From contig NW_023503584.1 of assembly GCF_014529535.1 (NCBI RefSeq), positions 906,190 through 970,189 on the forward strand: a stretch of 64,000 nucleotides of DNA, read 5' to 3'. Positions 37,294-48,201 of this stretch are shown here, one piece after another; the first letter of the stretch is position 1; every line of letters begins with the position of its first letter. Position numbers and translations under genes: made by a program. The DNA comes from Bradysia coprophila. Taxonomy: Eukaryota > Arthropoda > Insecta > Diptera > Sciaridae. The notes beneath the pieces were generated by a model. It saw nothing but the letters and a program-made list of their open reading frames with translations, did not search any database and had not been told where the DNA came from.

Positions 37294-38790
37294 GAGGTTC
37301 GTGACGCTAGTCGACTCCCTAAGAAAAGAAAACAACCAACGGGAGACTAAGGAATCATGAACCGAAGTGATAGCGGAGGTTCGTGACGCTAGTCGACTCC
37401 CTAAGAAAAGAAAACAACCAACGGGAGACAAAGGAACCTATATATAGGCGAACATTTTAACTTTTTCATACTGACCCAAATCAAAAAAAAAAATTATGTT
37501 CAAACGAAAGTGCTCGTCAATACGAGTTCAACGAGCTATAGATCATTAAAAACGGTGGTCCGCATCCGGAGAAAACACCACTTGAAAACCACTTGAAATG
37601 AAGCATCTTCACACATTTTCAGCACATTCTCCATATTCGAGTTAATAGAAATGTTTCATGTGGGTTTGACATACGTATCGAACCACTACATCTGTTTGCG
37701 AGAACTGCGCTCGCACTTTTCCTAAAACTTATATTAATTCAATCTTAACACTTTTTCATCGGCAAATCAATAAATTTTATTGAAGTTCTTTACTTAATTT
37801 CTGTAAATTTAATTAAAACATTTTCACGAACATTTCCAAAAAACGCACTTAAAACACACTTACAGTTTGTTCATTTCATTTTTACACCGTTTCTAAAGAT
37901 TGTCGATATGTCAGAGTTTTTAATGTACCCAGTCAATTAAGTTCTTCCCAAATTGCGCAATATTTGAATTCGCGATAGAAATTTTAAATTTTGCGTCAAA
38001 AATTCATAATTTGGGAAGAACTTAATTGACTGGGTACATTTAAAACTCTGACATATCTAAAACTGTGGATTTGGTTAAGTATGGAAAAGTTAAAATCCGC
38101 CAAAAACCTTTAACAAGAATAGGTGACGCAGTTTGTTTATCTTCCAAAACACCTGATATCCGTCAAAAACCTTTACAGGAATAGGTGACACAGTTCCGGA
38201 GGTGAACTTCCAAAACACTTGATATCGGTTTTGGTGACGCATTCTGCGGCTAAACGCAAGAACTTTCAAACAAAAAAGTTTACAAAGATAATTTTCCCTA
38301 AAAAAAATCTGCAGCATTAGGTGGCAGACGATTCGGCTTTCTTCTTTATGAATGTTGTTCTTGTAGGACTCGTTTATTTTCATATTTTCCTAAGAGTAAT
38401 TTCCTCAACATCTGCCACCGTGCCGCAGATTTTTTTGTAGGGAAAATTATCTTTGTAAACTTTTTTGTTTTCTCCGGCTATTTAACTTCAAATGTAGCGT
38501 GTGATAGCTCGTTGAACTCGTATGGACGAGTAGATTGATATGTAAGTAATTGTGATTTGATTCTGATCGAAATGGAAAATTTGAAAAGTTCGCCCATATA
38601 TAGGTGACTAGTTCCTCCCGGATTTTGCATTGGGGTCTTTTTTTAGGGAAGGTTTACTGCGTCACGCCTCCGCTACCGCTCCGGCTGTGATGTTCGCCTA
38701 TATATAGGTTCCTTAGTCTCCCGTTGGTTGTTCTCTTTTCTTAGGGAGTCGACTAGCGTCACGAACCTCCGCTATCGCTTCGGTTCATGA
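37294..38790. mobile_element. Composite foldback element with nested inverted repeats
   Basis: The outer ends are TCATGAACCGAAG at 37354 and its complement ending at 38790. Inward the arms share GGTTCGTGACGCTAGTCGAC, CAACCAACGGGAGAC and CCTATATATAGGCGAAC. The left terminal segment is present twice in tandem (37294-37353 and 37378-37437). Further inside are inverted copies of ATACGAGTTCAACGAGCTAT (about 37524 and 38499), an inner palindrome at 37905-38057 and another at about 38270-38470. The structure looks like elements inserted into each other. No transposase is seen. Confidence 0.75.
37905..38057. mobile_element. Inner palindromic MITE of about 150 bp
   Basis: The arms GATATGTCAGAGTTTT...CCCAGTCAATTAAGTTC and their complement are almost perfect over about 60 bases, with a loop of about 40 bases. 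It sits inside the composite foldback element. Target duplication not resolved. Confidence 0.7.
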
Positions 38791-39474
38791 TGCAATCAAC
38801 ATCCTCAGTTCAACTAAACCCGCAAAATTGTTTGACTGGCTTACACATGGTCGAGAACAGCTAAAAAATCCTGAAATTGTTCAATTTGTGGCATTGGAAG
38901 AAAAAGGTCAAAGAAATTATTAAAAAATTGAGGAATTTTAAGGAAATAAATCCCTTAAAAAAGGCCCTGATATCATGACCATTGTCAATGCAACAATTTT
39001 CTACTTGGAATTCGAGTTGAAATTCAGACTCATAATTGAGATACTTTTGACTTTTGAGTTTATCACTCATACTAAAGCAAGAATCTGACATAACATAATA
39101 AAGGAAAGCACGATAAACGATAAAGACATCTACATGGAACATGGGCAAAGGTCGTTGACCTTCATATTTTTACACACCTAGTGTAGTATCGACACTATCT
39201 ACGAATCTACGAAAATGTAAACTGATAACGAAAAGAACTCAGAAAGAATATTTTTGCGAACAATGGTTATTGTTTGTACAACCGGTGTTCAGACACGGAT
39301 TTTTTATTTTCAGTCAAATACTGTGAACATTCTATGTAAAAATTAGTTGCATTCTATTCATGAGTACGTTACTTTGAAAATAGGAAATTCCACTGAATTC
39401 CAGACCCAATATTTCGCATTCGGACGAATACAATAAATAGCTTTCCGACAGATAGACATTCGATTTGTTTCACG

Positions 39475-39861
39475 ATGAACATAAAGCTTGTCGTAATTTT
39501 TGCGTTAATTTTGAGCTGTTGCTTAGTCAATTCAGATTTAAGTAAATCTTCGCTGGCTTCGGTGTCAAACTATGAACTAGTTGAAACATCAACAAATATA
39601 ACTGAACGTGGATGGCCAGGATTTGTAATTTTAATTACTTCTATTGCTTTAGCTGCAGTGGCCATAGATAATGCTGGAAAATGCAGTGAAAAAGGAGGAT
39701 GCTACAAAGGTTACTGCTGGGCATACTGTGGACTTAGTCTGTCAAGCGGTGATTGGTGCTATACGACCAAAACCTATTCACAAAGTTTTCAATATGTTAC
39801 CTGTAACGACGATTCCGATTGTAACTTGTGTTGGAAGTGTGCTGGATCATGCACTCTTTAA
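39475..39861 (+). CDS. Small secreted ten-cysteine protein
   Basis: Single-exon gene, 128 residues. A signal peptide (about residues 1-20, ending CCLVNS) is followed by a hydrophobic stretch (48-63). The C-terminal half then has ten cysteines at 70, 76, 81, 85, 95, 110, 116, 119, 122 and 126, enough for five disulfides. Striking words are GCYKGYCWAYCG, WCYTT and CWKCAGSC. The pattern reminds me of insect setal or salivary allergen-like proteins of the Tha p 2 type, but that is from memory and unverified. An AT-rich box AATAAATAG lies about 45 bases before the ATG, and AATAAA at 39900-39905 follows the stop. A compact, self-contained gene in a gene-poor area; function unknown, possibly defence or secretion. 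Confidence 0.75.
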   Translation: MNIKLVVIFALILSCCLVNSDLSKSSLASVSNYELVETSTNITERGWPGFVILITSIALAAVAIDNAGKCSEKGGCYKGYCWAYCGLSLSSGDWCYTTKTYSQSFQYVTCNDDSDCNLCWKCAGSCTL

Positions 39862-41258
39862 TAATGAAAATAAGAATTGAAACATTTCTGAAGTTACCTA
39901 ATAAACGAAAATACCGTTAAATAAACTCAAGCACAACCGGCTTAGGTGCAGGGTTCAGGGAGCTCACTCAAAATTCGGTTCCCTGAACTATTCTATTAAA
40001 TATAGTGATGTTAAAGTCAGCGGCGGTGCTTGACAGTGCTATGGTTTCTATTCTATTAGATAAATATATTAAATAAAAACTATTAAATAAAATTCTATTA
40101 AATAACTCTAAATAGATATCTCGTATCCAGATTGGTAAAATAATCCAAGGGCTTTACGAGATAGAAAATTACTTCACGTGTATAGTGCGGCGTTTTACTT
40201 TACCTAGATGTGACTTTCGGAGCTATAGCGGGGGAAAATATGCCAATCACATTTTGTCGCCGGTGACAGTCAAAAGGGGTCAAAAAATGACCGAAAAGTG
40301 TTTTTTTCTGTTTTTTATGCTAATTTAGCTGTAATTGTATTTCTTCTTGTTTTCTTGCGATGGAATCAGAAACTAATTACTGGGTAAATAGTGTCACTCT
40401 CAACCTTTATGTAACCGATGTAAAGAAAGTTTGACGTAAAATATGTCCGAAAAAGAGCCAAACATTAAATTCCTTTGGACTGGTCTTTTTTAAAAATGCT
40501 AACTTAACACTTTCACACTGTCGGCTTTATTGTCCATTTACTTAACAGAACAATCTTCGCAAGTTCAACTTTTATCTTTTTTAAAAGTAGGATTTTACCA
40601 ATTGTAATGATGAGCCACTGTAAAAATTATTAATGATTCCCGCAACTCCCTGTCTAGAACCGAAGCTGACTTTAACGTCACTCAAATAGACGATTATGTG
40701 GTTATCATTTTTTTTTTTAAATATCAACAGGTGTGTTTTTGGTCTTCTAAGTGAGTGATGTCAAAGTCAGCTTCAAATTATCTGTTATTAGGTAGTTTAC
40801 TACTACAACGACTACAACTCATGCGGGATAATGCTGGATATGTATAAAATTTCATTCTCACCTTAGATCGACAAAAGTATATATTTCAAAGCTATCTGCT
40901 ATTACTAAGATAATTGTCGTATTTCAGTTGTCCGGTGCACAATAGTTATTTATTAACCAAGCGAAGAAAATAATAAATTTCACCAAGAGTGACGCGAGGA
41001 CCGCAATTCGCTCAAGGTGGAATTTCCTATTTTCTCCTCGAGGTGTACACAATGCTTTTCAGCCTTGCGTTTTGTTATAATCCGCATTTTTGTCGACTTT
41101 GAAGAAAACAAAATAACGTGTTCTGGCATTCAGGCATTGTAGGTGAGAAAATGAACATTTTCTCACCCATTATGGCGTAATTTTAGGAGAGAAAATAATT
41201 ATTTTATCACCTAAAATGGCGCCTCTCAGAATACCAACAAAACACCATTTTCACAAAT

Positions 41259-41365
41259 GAATGTACATACCGGGTTCGGGTATGGCCGATTCTTTAAAAT
41301 CTGTCGATTTATCTTTAACGCACTCATTATTTTTGTCAAAATAATATGAAAATGGGTGCGTTTAA
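41259..41365 (+). repeat. Dispersed repeat R2, copy 2
   Basis: Same family as 24470-24580, same orientation. Flanked on the left by an inverted pair around TTTTCTCACC...GGTGA-AAAAT (41140-41215), which may belong to the element. Confidence 0.65.
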
Positions 41366-41665
41366 AATCGTTATGTCTTCCGAGGTGACATTTGACAACT
41401 GATTTTGGGTGGTTTATATTCATTGATTTTCACAACGCTTCAAAGTTGACAAAATAAAGATTTTCGCGTCGTTTGCATTAAAAATATTGTAACAACACTA
41501 AATGTGAGGTACAAAAAAATGGTTTCTAAAAGTTTCGTTAACATATAAAAAATCGTTTGGCTTACATTATAGAGTTCAGCTAGGCTACTATAACAAAATG
41601 TTTAAGTTAATTAATTTCAAATCACAACAAGTAAACAGGCAAATATCACAGGTAAGGCACTCTCG

Positions 41666-41983
41666 TTAATTCACGTGATAGAACGGGGTTATCGCTCCAT
41701 ATTTATCACTTTCAGACATTAATTTAAGTTTGAGTCTAGCCTTAAACGTTTCAACATTCCGCAACTGCAATATCTCTTCATCATCATTATATTCATCAAT
41801 TGATAACACAAGCGCAGGATGCACAGGGTTCGCAGAAGTTCGTCTAGAGCCATGTGGGTTGAATGAGTGTATGTGTCTCCTTATCCTTGTATTGTAGTCA
41901 TGCAGAGATGCGTTTTCAACGAACGTAAAGTTGTGCTTCGTCATTGATCTTTTCATTTTCGAAATATTAGTCACCCGTTCCAC
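41666..41983 (-). repeat. Possible LINE reverse-transcriptase tail
   Basis: The minus-strand frame contains HDYNTRIRRHIHSF and ends with a RNVETFKARLKLKLMS helix. Many non-LTR reverse transcriptases end with a Y-TR motif followed by a FK-LK-L helix. No catalytic region or upstream frame is present, so it is a fragment at best. Confidence 0.4.
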
Positions 41984-42117
41984 AGTTGCTAGTATCTCAA
42001 TAGCAAGTATGTTGTTACTGTAGATGAACGTCGTCTATGTTAGTCGTGACAGTCGGTACCTAGCTTTAACACATGAATTTTGGAGTTCCTTTAACTTCTT
42101 CTTTGTCATAAGGAAAT

Positions 42118-42189
42118 CAAAGAAATGATAACAGATGGCGCTGTCTATCCGGTGAGTTGGCAGCAACGCCATCTGTTATCATTTCTCTG
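42118..42189. mobile_element. 72-bp miniature hAT-like element
   Basis: 23-base inverted ends with one mismatch (core AGAAATGATAACAGATGGCG and its complement, at 42121-42140 and 42167-42186) begin with CA and end with TG. A perfect 8-base duplication AAGGAAAT flanks it (42110-42117 and 42190-42197). At 72 bases it is little more than two termini and a 26-base loop. A related copy is at 54600-54660. Confidence 0.82.
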
Positions 42190-42473
42190 AAGGAAATAGG
42201 TTCGTTTCTGCACTGATACGACGCTTCAAAATACAATTGGTTTATATTAGTGTAACTATACAAAAAACCGAATCAGAAAATTTCGATGACCCTCGCTATG
42301 TAAATAACTATATTTCCCGAATAATATGCAGACGGTTCTGACAGCAGTACGGGCAAAAGTGTCATCATCAACGCATCAACTGAAAAATTACAACTGAAAG
42401 TCCGGTAAAGGTTTTACATATTAAATTGCGTTCCGAATTATATTTTAGTGATATTTGAGCAATTCGTACTCAA

Positions 42474-43340
42474 ATGGCGGAGGAGATATTGTTGACCAAT
42501 GTGGCTCCTAAGGTCGAGGAAGTACCAGCCAGTCTAGCCTCAACAGTATATCTGAAGAGTTCAATTAAATTTTCAACGTTACTCCAAAAATCACTCATCA
42601 TCGGACATCTTTATATTTTCGATTTGGAAATAAGATCTCGTGGCGCATTGGTTGACGTGGAAATTAAACCACGTAATAGTGTACCACGCTATACAGTGAA
42701 ATTGAATGCAAATTGCGCAGATAAAGAGCCAAAGATCTACGATTTCAACGAAAAGATTATCATTCTAACTGGCATTCCGTGTAAGCAGACAATGTTTCAA
42801 GGTCAAATCTTAAAACCCGTGTCTGCGATAAATTTTGAGCTAAGATTCGCTATCGAATTCTCGCCGAACTACTTAACTGAAAGGTCATTCATTGCTGATA
42901 TTAAAAAGCATTTCTCTACGTCTGTACGCCTCATCTCATCGAATGGTGTTGTCGAAACAAACAAAGAGCTTCTTACCATCAGATCGCCTGTGTTCAAGGC
43001 CATGTTCGACAATGACACAATGGAAGCTGAAGCATTGCAAGTGAGCATGAAAACATTCAACAAGGAAACACTTGAGGCATTCGATAATTTCTTGGTCACG
43101 GACTCTATTGAGAATGTTGAAAAAACCGCTCTGGATCTGTTCATTTTGGGGGATCAATATGACATTCCACTTTTGAAAACTAAAGCTGGAGCTGCGATTC
43201 TTAACAATCTCTCGGAACAGAATTTCGAACAGGTCATTTCGTGGATTTTGAAATTGCAACCGGAATTGACCAAGGAAGCTGTTAAGAATTATTATGTGGA
43301 AGGTAAGAAGATGGAAGTTTCGAAAGGCAGCGACATTTGA
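42474..43340 (+). CDS. MATH-BTB (TDPOZ/SPOP-like) protein
   Basis: Intronless gene of 288 residues. Residues about 20-145 are a divergent MATH-like region. Residues about 150-260 are a BTB/POZ domain: SVRLISSNGVVETNKELLTI, then RSPVFKAMFDNDTMEA, and DLFILGDQYDIPLLKTKAGA, which matches the BTB core and 3-box start. Such proteins are substrate adaptors for Cullin-3 ubiquitin ligases. The substrate is unknown. Lack of introns, in contrast to most neighbours, fits the insect TDPOZ-like class that multiplies by retroposition and tandem duplication, but no paralog is visible in the window. AATAAA at 43541-43546 is a likely polyadenylation signal. The protein ends with a short basic tail after the BACK-like helix. 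Confidence 0.85.
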   Translation: MAEEILLTNVAPKVEEVPASLASTVYLKSSIKFSTLLQKSLIIGHLYIFDLEIRSRGALVDVEIKPRNSVPRYTVKLNANCADKEPKIYDFNEKIIILTGIPCKQTMFQGQILKPVSAINFELRFAIEFSPNYLTERSFIADIKKHFSTSVRLISSNGVVETNKELLTIRSPVFKAMFDNDTMEAEALQVSMKTFNKETLEAFDNFLVTDSIENVEKTALDLFILGDQYDIPLLKTKAGAAILNNLSEQNFEQVISWILKLQPELTKEAVKNYYVEGKKMEVSKGSDI

Positions 43341-44164
43341 GACTCACTTTTCGAATGAAGAACATTTTCGGAAAGATTTCTTCTTCGTATGTATGTAAAT
43401 AGCAAAGTGAATATAAAAAAGAAATTAATGTGGATTCGGCCAGTCATTATTATGTTAGTACAAAAAGAACAGAAAAATTGAAATTTACAAACAAAAAGCC
43501 CCTTCTGGGTGCATAACATGTCAAATTTAATCATGAATTCAATAAAATTAATTCTTCAAAAATGATTTTGATTTTATACAGTTGAAGACAACCAAATTAT
43601 TGTCTATAAGCTTTCTTCAGCTGTTTTACCAGCCGGTCCAAGTAACAAGCACACTGTGGTTATTATATGTAATAGTTGCACACACTTGTAAAACCGTATA
43701 GCCACTGGAGAAGACCAGCTGGTAAGAAATGTGGAGCAAATTTAGCTGACTTGAACTGTCAGTCGAAAAAAAATACAAAAATATAAATTATTGTTTCAAA
43801 AACAAAATTGTAACAATCCCGGATCGGACAACTACATAATTTGCTGAAGAATGCTCAAGTTTGTACCGAAATAGAATTATTTTCTGTTCAAAAGAACCGA
43901 TACAGCAGGAACGGGAATTTATTTTTTGAATGTAATACCATTGATTGTATGATGAATTTACTTCTACAGTAAGGGCTCGATTAGTATGATTTTGACTTCG
44001 TCAAAATAATAATTCTCTGGAATTAGGTTGACTACAGCAACCGTCAGTGAAATTCAGGTCCGAACTGACAGTTCGAGATTACAAATATATTTTGACTGTT
44101 GCTTTCGAGATCTCCCGATCTCCTATCAGATAGCATCCGACCCCGGCGAAATTCAAACAGGAAT

Positions 44165-44315
44165 TTGCTTTCAGCTGTTTTTTATCTGGTCCACTCATAC
44201 AAACAAAACTAAAACTGGGCGTACGTCTTACCACACGAGTGAGTCCAACTATCTAATCCGTATAAGGACGTAAAACTAATTTTGTTTGTATAAGTGAACC
44301 AGCTGAGAGAGTTAC
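44165..44315. repeat. Inverted repeat of about 150 bp
   Basis: CAGCTG...GGTCCACTCATACAAACAAAAC on the left pairs with TTTTGTTTGTATAAGTGAACCAGCTG on the right. The left arm word TTTCAGCTGTTTTT also occurs at 43617, 48816 and 61329, so it is a dispersed family with unclear ends. Confidence 0.6.
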
Positions 44316-44331
44316 GAGACAAATCATGCCC

Positions 44332-44483
44332 GCACGTTAGTAAGCGGGCGTGACGCAAGTCCACTACCAAAAATGTTTTTAAAAAAATTTTTGGGGACGG
44401 CGGAGCATATTTACAGCAACTTTTTTACTTATCCCCCTTAGCTCCAATGGCCCCCAAAGTAAGATATCTGGAATCTAGTAATC
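44332..44483 (-). repeat. Dispersed repeat family R1, partial copy 3
   Basis: In reverse orientation this matches the last part of the family, from the GGATTCCA block to the end GCACGTTAGTAAGCGGGCGT. It contains the GTGACGCAAGTCC word shared with the foldback element at 45255. Confidence 0.65.
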
Positions 44484-44919
44484 CATACGAGTTCAACGAG
44501 CTATCACACGTTACTGCAGCTTCAAGATTGGCCGAGATATTGAACTTCGAAATATTGATTTTTGTATGAAAATAAGCAAAATTTCGTTTTTTCAGATAAC
44601 TGAAATCGCCTACGTTAGTTAATTAGTTACTTAGTTAGTTCCTATGGAAAAGTGGATCCAGCAACTCCCAAACGTTTCTATAGATTTTCCTGAAATTTTG
44701 GTTATAGGCATAATGGCCCAAAAATAAGAATGGAATTTTCAAAAGTTGGAAAAAACCAATATCTCCATACAAATGTCATATAAAAGCCAATTTGTATGTG
44801 TGTGTGTGAGTTGTAAATTTTGTTACATGATATGGATGGTAATGTGGTGAATGGTGTGTGTTGTTTTGGGATGTATTTCTTGTAGGGAATTGTTGGGATC
44901 ATTAAGTATTAACTTCCAC

Positions 44920-45200
44920 TAGGTTGGTTCCTAAAATTTGGGATGAGAGATGATTCCTCTGGTACTTCCTAACTTCCATCGGATTTTTTGATCGATTTGG
45001 GTTATTTTCGACGTGAGCGAGGTGTTCCAAGGTTGGTTCCTAAATTTTGGGATGACAGATGATTCCTCTGGCACTTCCTTTCCTAACTTCCATGGGATTT
45101 TTTGATGGATTTGCGTTATTTTCGATATAAGTGAGGTGTTCCAAGATTGATTTCTAGATTTTGGAATTCAGACTGATTTCTCTAGAATTTTTTAATTTCG
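44920..45200 (+). repeat. Diverged tandem repeat, unit about 110 bp
   Basis: Two to three units share TTGGTTCCTAAATTTTGGGATGA, written here as TTGGTTCCTAA then TTTGGGATGA, followed by GATTCCTCTGG-ACTTCCT, AACTTCCAT-GGATTTTTTGAT and GAGGTGTTCCAAG. The third unit is more decayed. No open frame follows the unit. Confidence 0.65.
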
Positions 45201-45254
45201 ATAAGGTTTTTTGATGTCGTCGAAACGACATACTTACAAAAGTGGTGATATCAG

Positions 45255-45589
45255 TCAAAAAACCCTTAAAGTGTAAATGTGACGCAAGTCCTTTATCTTA
45301 CCTACAAAATAACTGATATCGCTGAGGGTGACGCATATGTTGAGGAACATATTATTAGGAAAATGGTTAAAAAATGCACTGAAAGAATTTAAACGGAAGA
45401 AAACCGAATCATCTGCCACTTGTGACGCAAATTTATTTTTGTAAAATTTTCTTTCACAAATTTTTTGGATCAATTTTTGTTGATGAAACTTTTGCGTACG
45501 GCGCACAATGCGTCACCCTCAGCGATATCAGTTATTTTGTAGGTAAGATAAAAGACTTGCGTCACATTTACCCTTTAAGGGTTTTTTGA
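45255..45589. mobile_element. 335-bp foldback element
   Basis: The arms are about 90 bases, from TCAAAAAACCCTTAAAG through GTGACGCAAGTCCTTTATC and TACAAAATAACTGATATCGC, with the mirror arm at about 45497-45589. No clean target duplication. It shares TGACGCA words with family R1 and with the composite element near 38.1 kb, suggesting related termini. Confidence 0.75.
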
Positions 45590-45965
45590 CATGATAGACT
45601 TCTAGTATAGCTCTGGAACTAAGTCATCGAATAGTTTCACGTGCATGAAACTCTGGAAGCCTCTCGGGAAGACAGTCTCGTACTGATTTGATATTATAGA
45701 TAAGATTTTGTAGTCTTAGTATATAAGCTTTTTAACGAGTATAATGATACGTGGGCACTAGGCTGCCGTCTAGTCACTTCTGAACAAAATTATTGAAAAT
45801 TCGCCGCTTCTCAAACATATTTTTCCCGGATTGCGATTTATTCAGCGTGTAACTTATACAGTATTTACATTCAAACGTTTAAAGAAAGATAAAAATTGCA
45901 ATTCATTAACGTCAGTTTTACCAGTTACGTCCTTGACCTACAATCCGACACATTGACTTGGTTTG

Positions 45966-47687
45966 CTATTTGAATCTTTCCTCCATTGGCACTTCGGTCT
46001 GATAAATTGTTACCAACTGACCACGAAATTGACTTTCTGCGCGTAGCAATTGCTTGCATGGATAGTATCGGCTGTACTTATTCAAATATGCTGCGCATAT
46101 TCGCATTGATTCAAATGACACCGTATCGCAAACAGGCATATTTGGTACATGTCTTCCCTCTCCGATTTCTGACTCCAGTCGATAATCGTATTGACACGCC
46201 ATGCACTGACAACGAAATGTCGTCAGTATTTCTTGGCGTTCTGCTCGTGTTCTGCGTCTGAAGTCAACGCTGGAAACAAACAATGAAAGATTTGGATTTG
46301 AATGTCTTGCGGAATTTTGCCCGAGGGAGGGAATGAGTTACTTGTAATTATCAAACAGCTGCTCTCCGGCTTCGATTGGTTTCAACACAGTGTAAACGAA
46401 TTTATTGCCAACCGATGTTATAAACAAATTGGGCGCACAAGAATGATTCAGCAAATCACGCAATGGATGAACTCCTGACGCGTATTGGAAAAATTCCTTT
46501 TTATTGTAGGTTGCATAACGGCTATGGATGATTGGAATCCTTTTCAGGTGGTGTTGAATTAGTAGTTTGATTGTGAAGGCTGCCTTTTCATCAGAGAACG
46601 TATCTTTAAGTTCTGTCAATTCCAACAAAGGTTGGGCAATTAATGATGCCACTATGTAGATGCTGAGCCCAGCATCTTTGACACAATTTTCGGCCATAAA
46701 ATATACGGGTGCATAATACGACGACTTTTTCGTATAATCGCAATCGAATATCGTCAAATCCTGACCACTTATTTCTTCAACATGAGTAGTCAGCGATTCA
46801 GCCGATTCGAAACTGGTAATCGCACGAATGACTGTTCTGAGAGTGACGGAGGTGTATGTGCAAAGTAACTGTGCCATTAAGTCAACAACCGGACATTCAA
46901 GTTTATGGAATTGTTCATAAGCTTCGTCGCGACACGTATCGCAGAACATAGACCTTACACAATGTCTGCATGGCATCAAGTTGAAATTGTTCTCCTTTAG
47001 ACATTTCTCGCACCGCTCATATTTGTATTTGTGATCCAACGTTGAGCAGAATGCTTCTTCAACAGCGACTACATCACCAACTTTTAGATGCACTGTTGTC
47101 CTGATGTGTCGTCCATATTGTTCGTTTCTGTCCACTTTCAAACAATTTGCAATGAACGGAATCTGAACATTCGCTGGAAAATTGAGCTTCGGAGTATGAA
47201 CGGGCATTGGTTTCTTTCTCGCCAGACCATTTCGTCTTACACATTCGGCCTCCCTATTGTTCAATTCGTCCATGTTTCGAGCTGAAACAGTTTGTCTGGC
47301 AAGGTGTATGTTTTCGATACAAATGTCGTATAAGCCGAGTTCAAAGTAAACCGCTGAACGGCTCGCGAAGCCAAGTCCAAGCTCTTCCGATCCATTTTCA
47401 GCATAACAAAGGGCTTTGTTGTATTGCTTCAGTGCTTTTGTATATCCATCGTTAGTACGTTTGTTGAATCGAACATTACCCAAATTACGATAGTTCCTAC
47501 TTGTCTCGTTGTTCTTGGCTATGCGAGGTTCAAGTTTTGGTCTCCGAAAGCCGCCCTTGTGTTCTAGCTCGTCAATGATGCGAAATTTCTCCAGCGGATC
47601 TTCTGACTTTTCGAAGCGCTCGATAATTTCGTTGAACTGGCCGTTTCTATTATTTGCTGGAACTTCTTTTAAAACTCTTTGGATCAT
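45966..47687 (-). CDS. SMYD4-like SET-MYND protein lysine methyltransferase
   Basis: Two exons on minus, 47687-46342 and 46269-45966, joined in frame by a 72-base intron to give 549 residues. Order of parts: TPR-like helices (about 62-150), start of the SET domain (about 178-225), a MYND zinc finger inserted in it (residues 226-265, CEKCLKENNFNLMPCRHC, then FCDTC and a final HKLEC), the SET core with NHSCAPNL in the C-terminal part of exon 1, and a post-SET FRCQCMAC in exon 2. TPR plus split SET-MYND is the SMYD4 layout. Such enzymes methylate lysines using S-adenosylmethionine; substrates here are unknown. The first ATG of the open frame (47741) would add 18 residues; I prefer 47687, which starts a normal helical N-terminus. 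Confidence 0.88.
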
Positions 47688-48201
47688 TTTGCAAAATGAA
47701 CGTTTCTCGCGGATACACACAAAACAAAACAAAAAACACACTTTGTCGGATGGAAATATAAAATTTTAATGAAGTATCGCAGTTTCGCGCGAACGGAACG
47801 TTTTCTTGTACTGCCACCTAGCGAATGCATTTCGTCGATTTCGTCCATTTCGTCACTTGAAGTGCTCTACAGAGCTTTCAGCGAATTAATTATTTGAATA
47901 AAGAGCGCTAACTGCCAAATTGCATTTTACTATTCCAAAGTGGCTCATACTCCAACTCCACTAATAAGTTAACATTTTAGAAACGGCTAACCATTATGCT
48001 ATCGACAGGAACGTCAACGATGTCTTATGGTCCCTTTCTCTGACATAGTGGATTGTTGAAACAAATGAAGTAAAAGATTTTTAATCGAGGCGATATTTTG
48101 AAAAAAACAAATTTTGTGTTAAAATATGGAGACCTTGAAGGGCGGCGTTTATTTGATAATTTAATTATAGCACATTCTTCAGTATGAAACCAAACATCTG
48201 C
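47688..48201. other. Intergenic spacer
   Basis: It lies upstream of the SMYD4-like gene and downstream of the TXNDC12-like gene B. Contains one copy of the GAAGTAAAAGATT motif (48067-48080). No gene seen. Confidence 0.5.

Larger units (their letters stand above)
33468..39474. other. Transposon-rich gene desert
   Basis: Only repeats are recognised: the 1.29 kb palindrome (35359-36649), a LINE fragment (36957-37283) and a composite foldback element (37294-38790). Open frames such as 33763-33996, 34115-34492 and 34676-34885 show no domain. A short plus-strand frame at 38797-38922 looks protein-like but is unidentified. Confidence 0.55.
39862..42473. other. Intergenic, repeats only
   Basis: Contains dispersed repeat R2 copy 2 (41259-41365), a LINE-like tail (41666-41983, minus) and a 72-bp miniature element (42118-42189). 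Nothing else is recognised; the promoter of the BTB gene should lie before 42474. Confidence 0.5.
43341..45965. other. Intergenic, repeats only
   Basis: Two small inverted repeats built on CAGCTG-TTTT (43612-43735 and 44165-44315), the third copy of family R1 (44332-44483) and a foldback element (45255-45589) are seen. Near 44920-45200 a unit of about 110 bases starting AGGTTGGTTCCTA-ATTTTGGGATGA is repeated at least twice in diverged form. No gene recognised. Confidence 0.5.

Noticed and set aside
42121-42186. MicroRNA precursor (20-base perfect stem, 26-base loop)
   Set aside because: The 8-base flanking duplication and a second copy at 54600 favour a miniature transposon; small-RNA data could reopen this.
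42869-43259. Minus-strand frames under the BTB gene
   Set aside because: Shadows of the BTB domain coding sequence.
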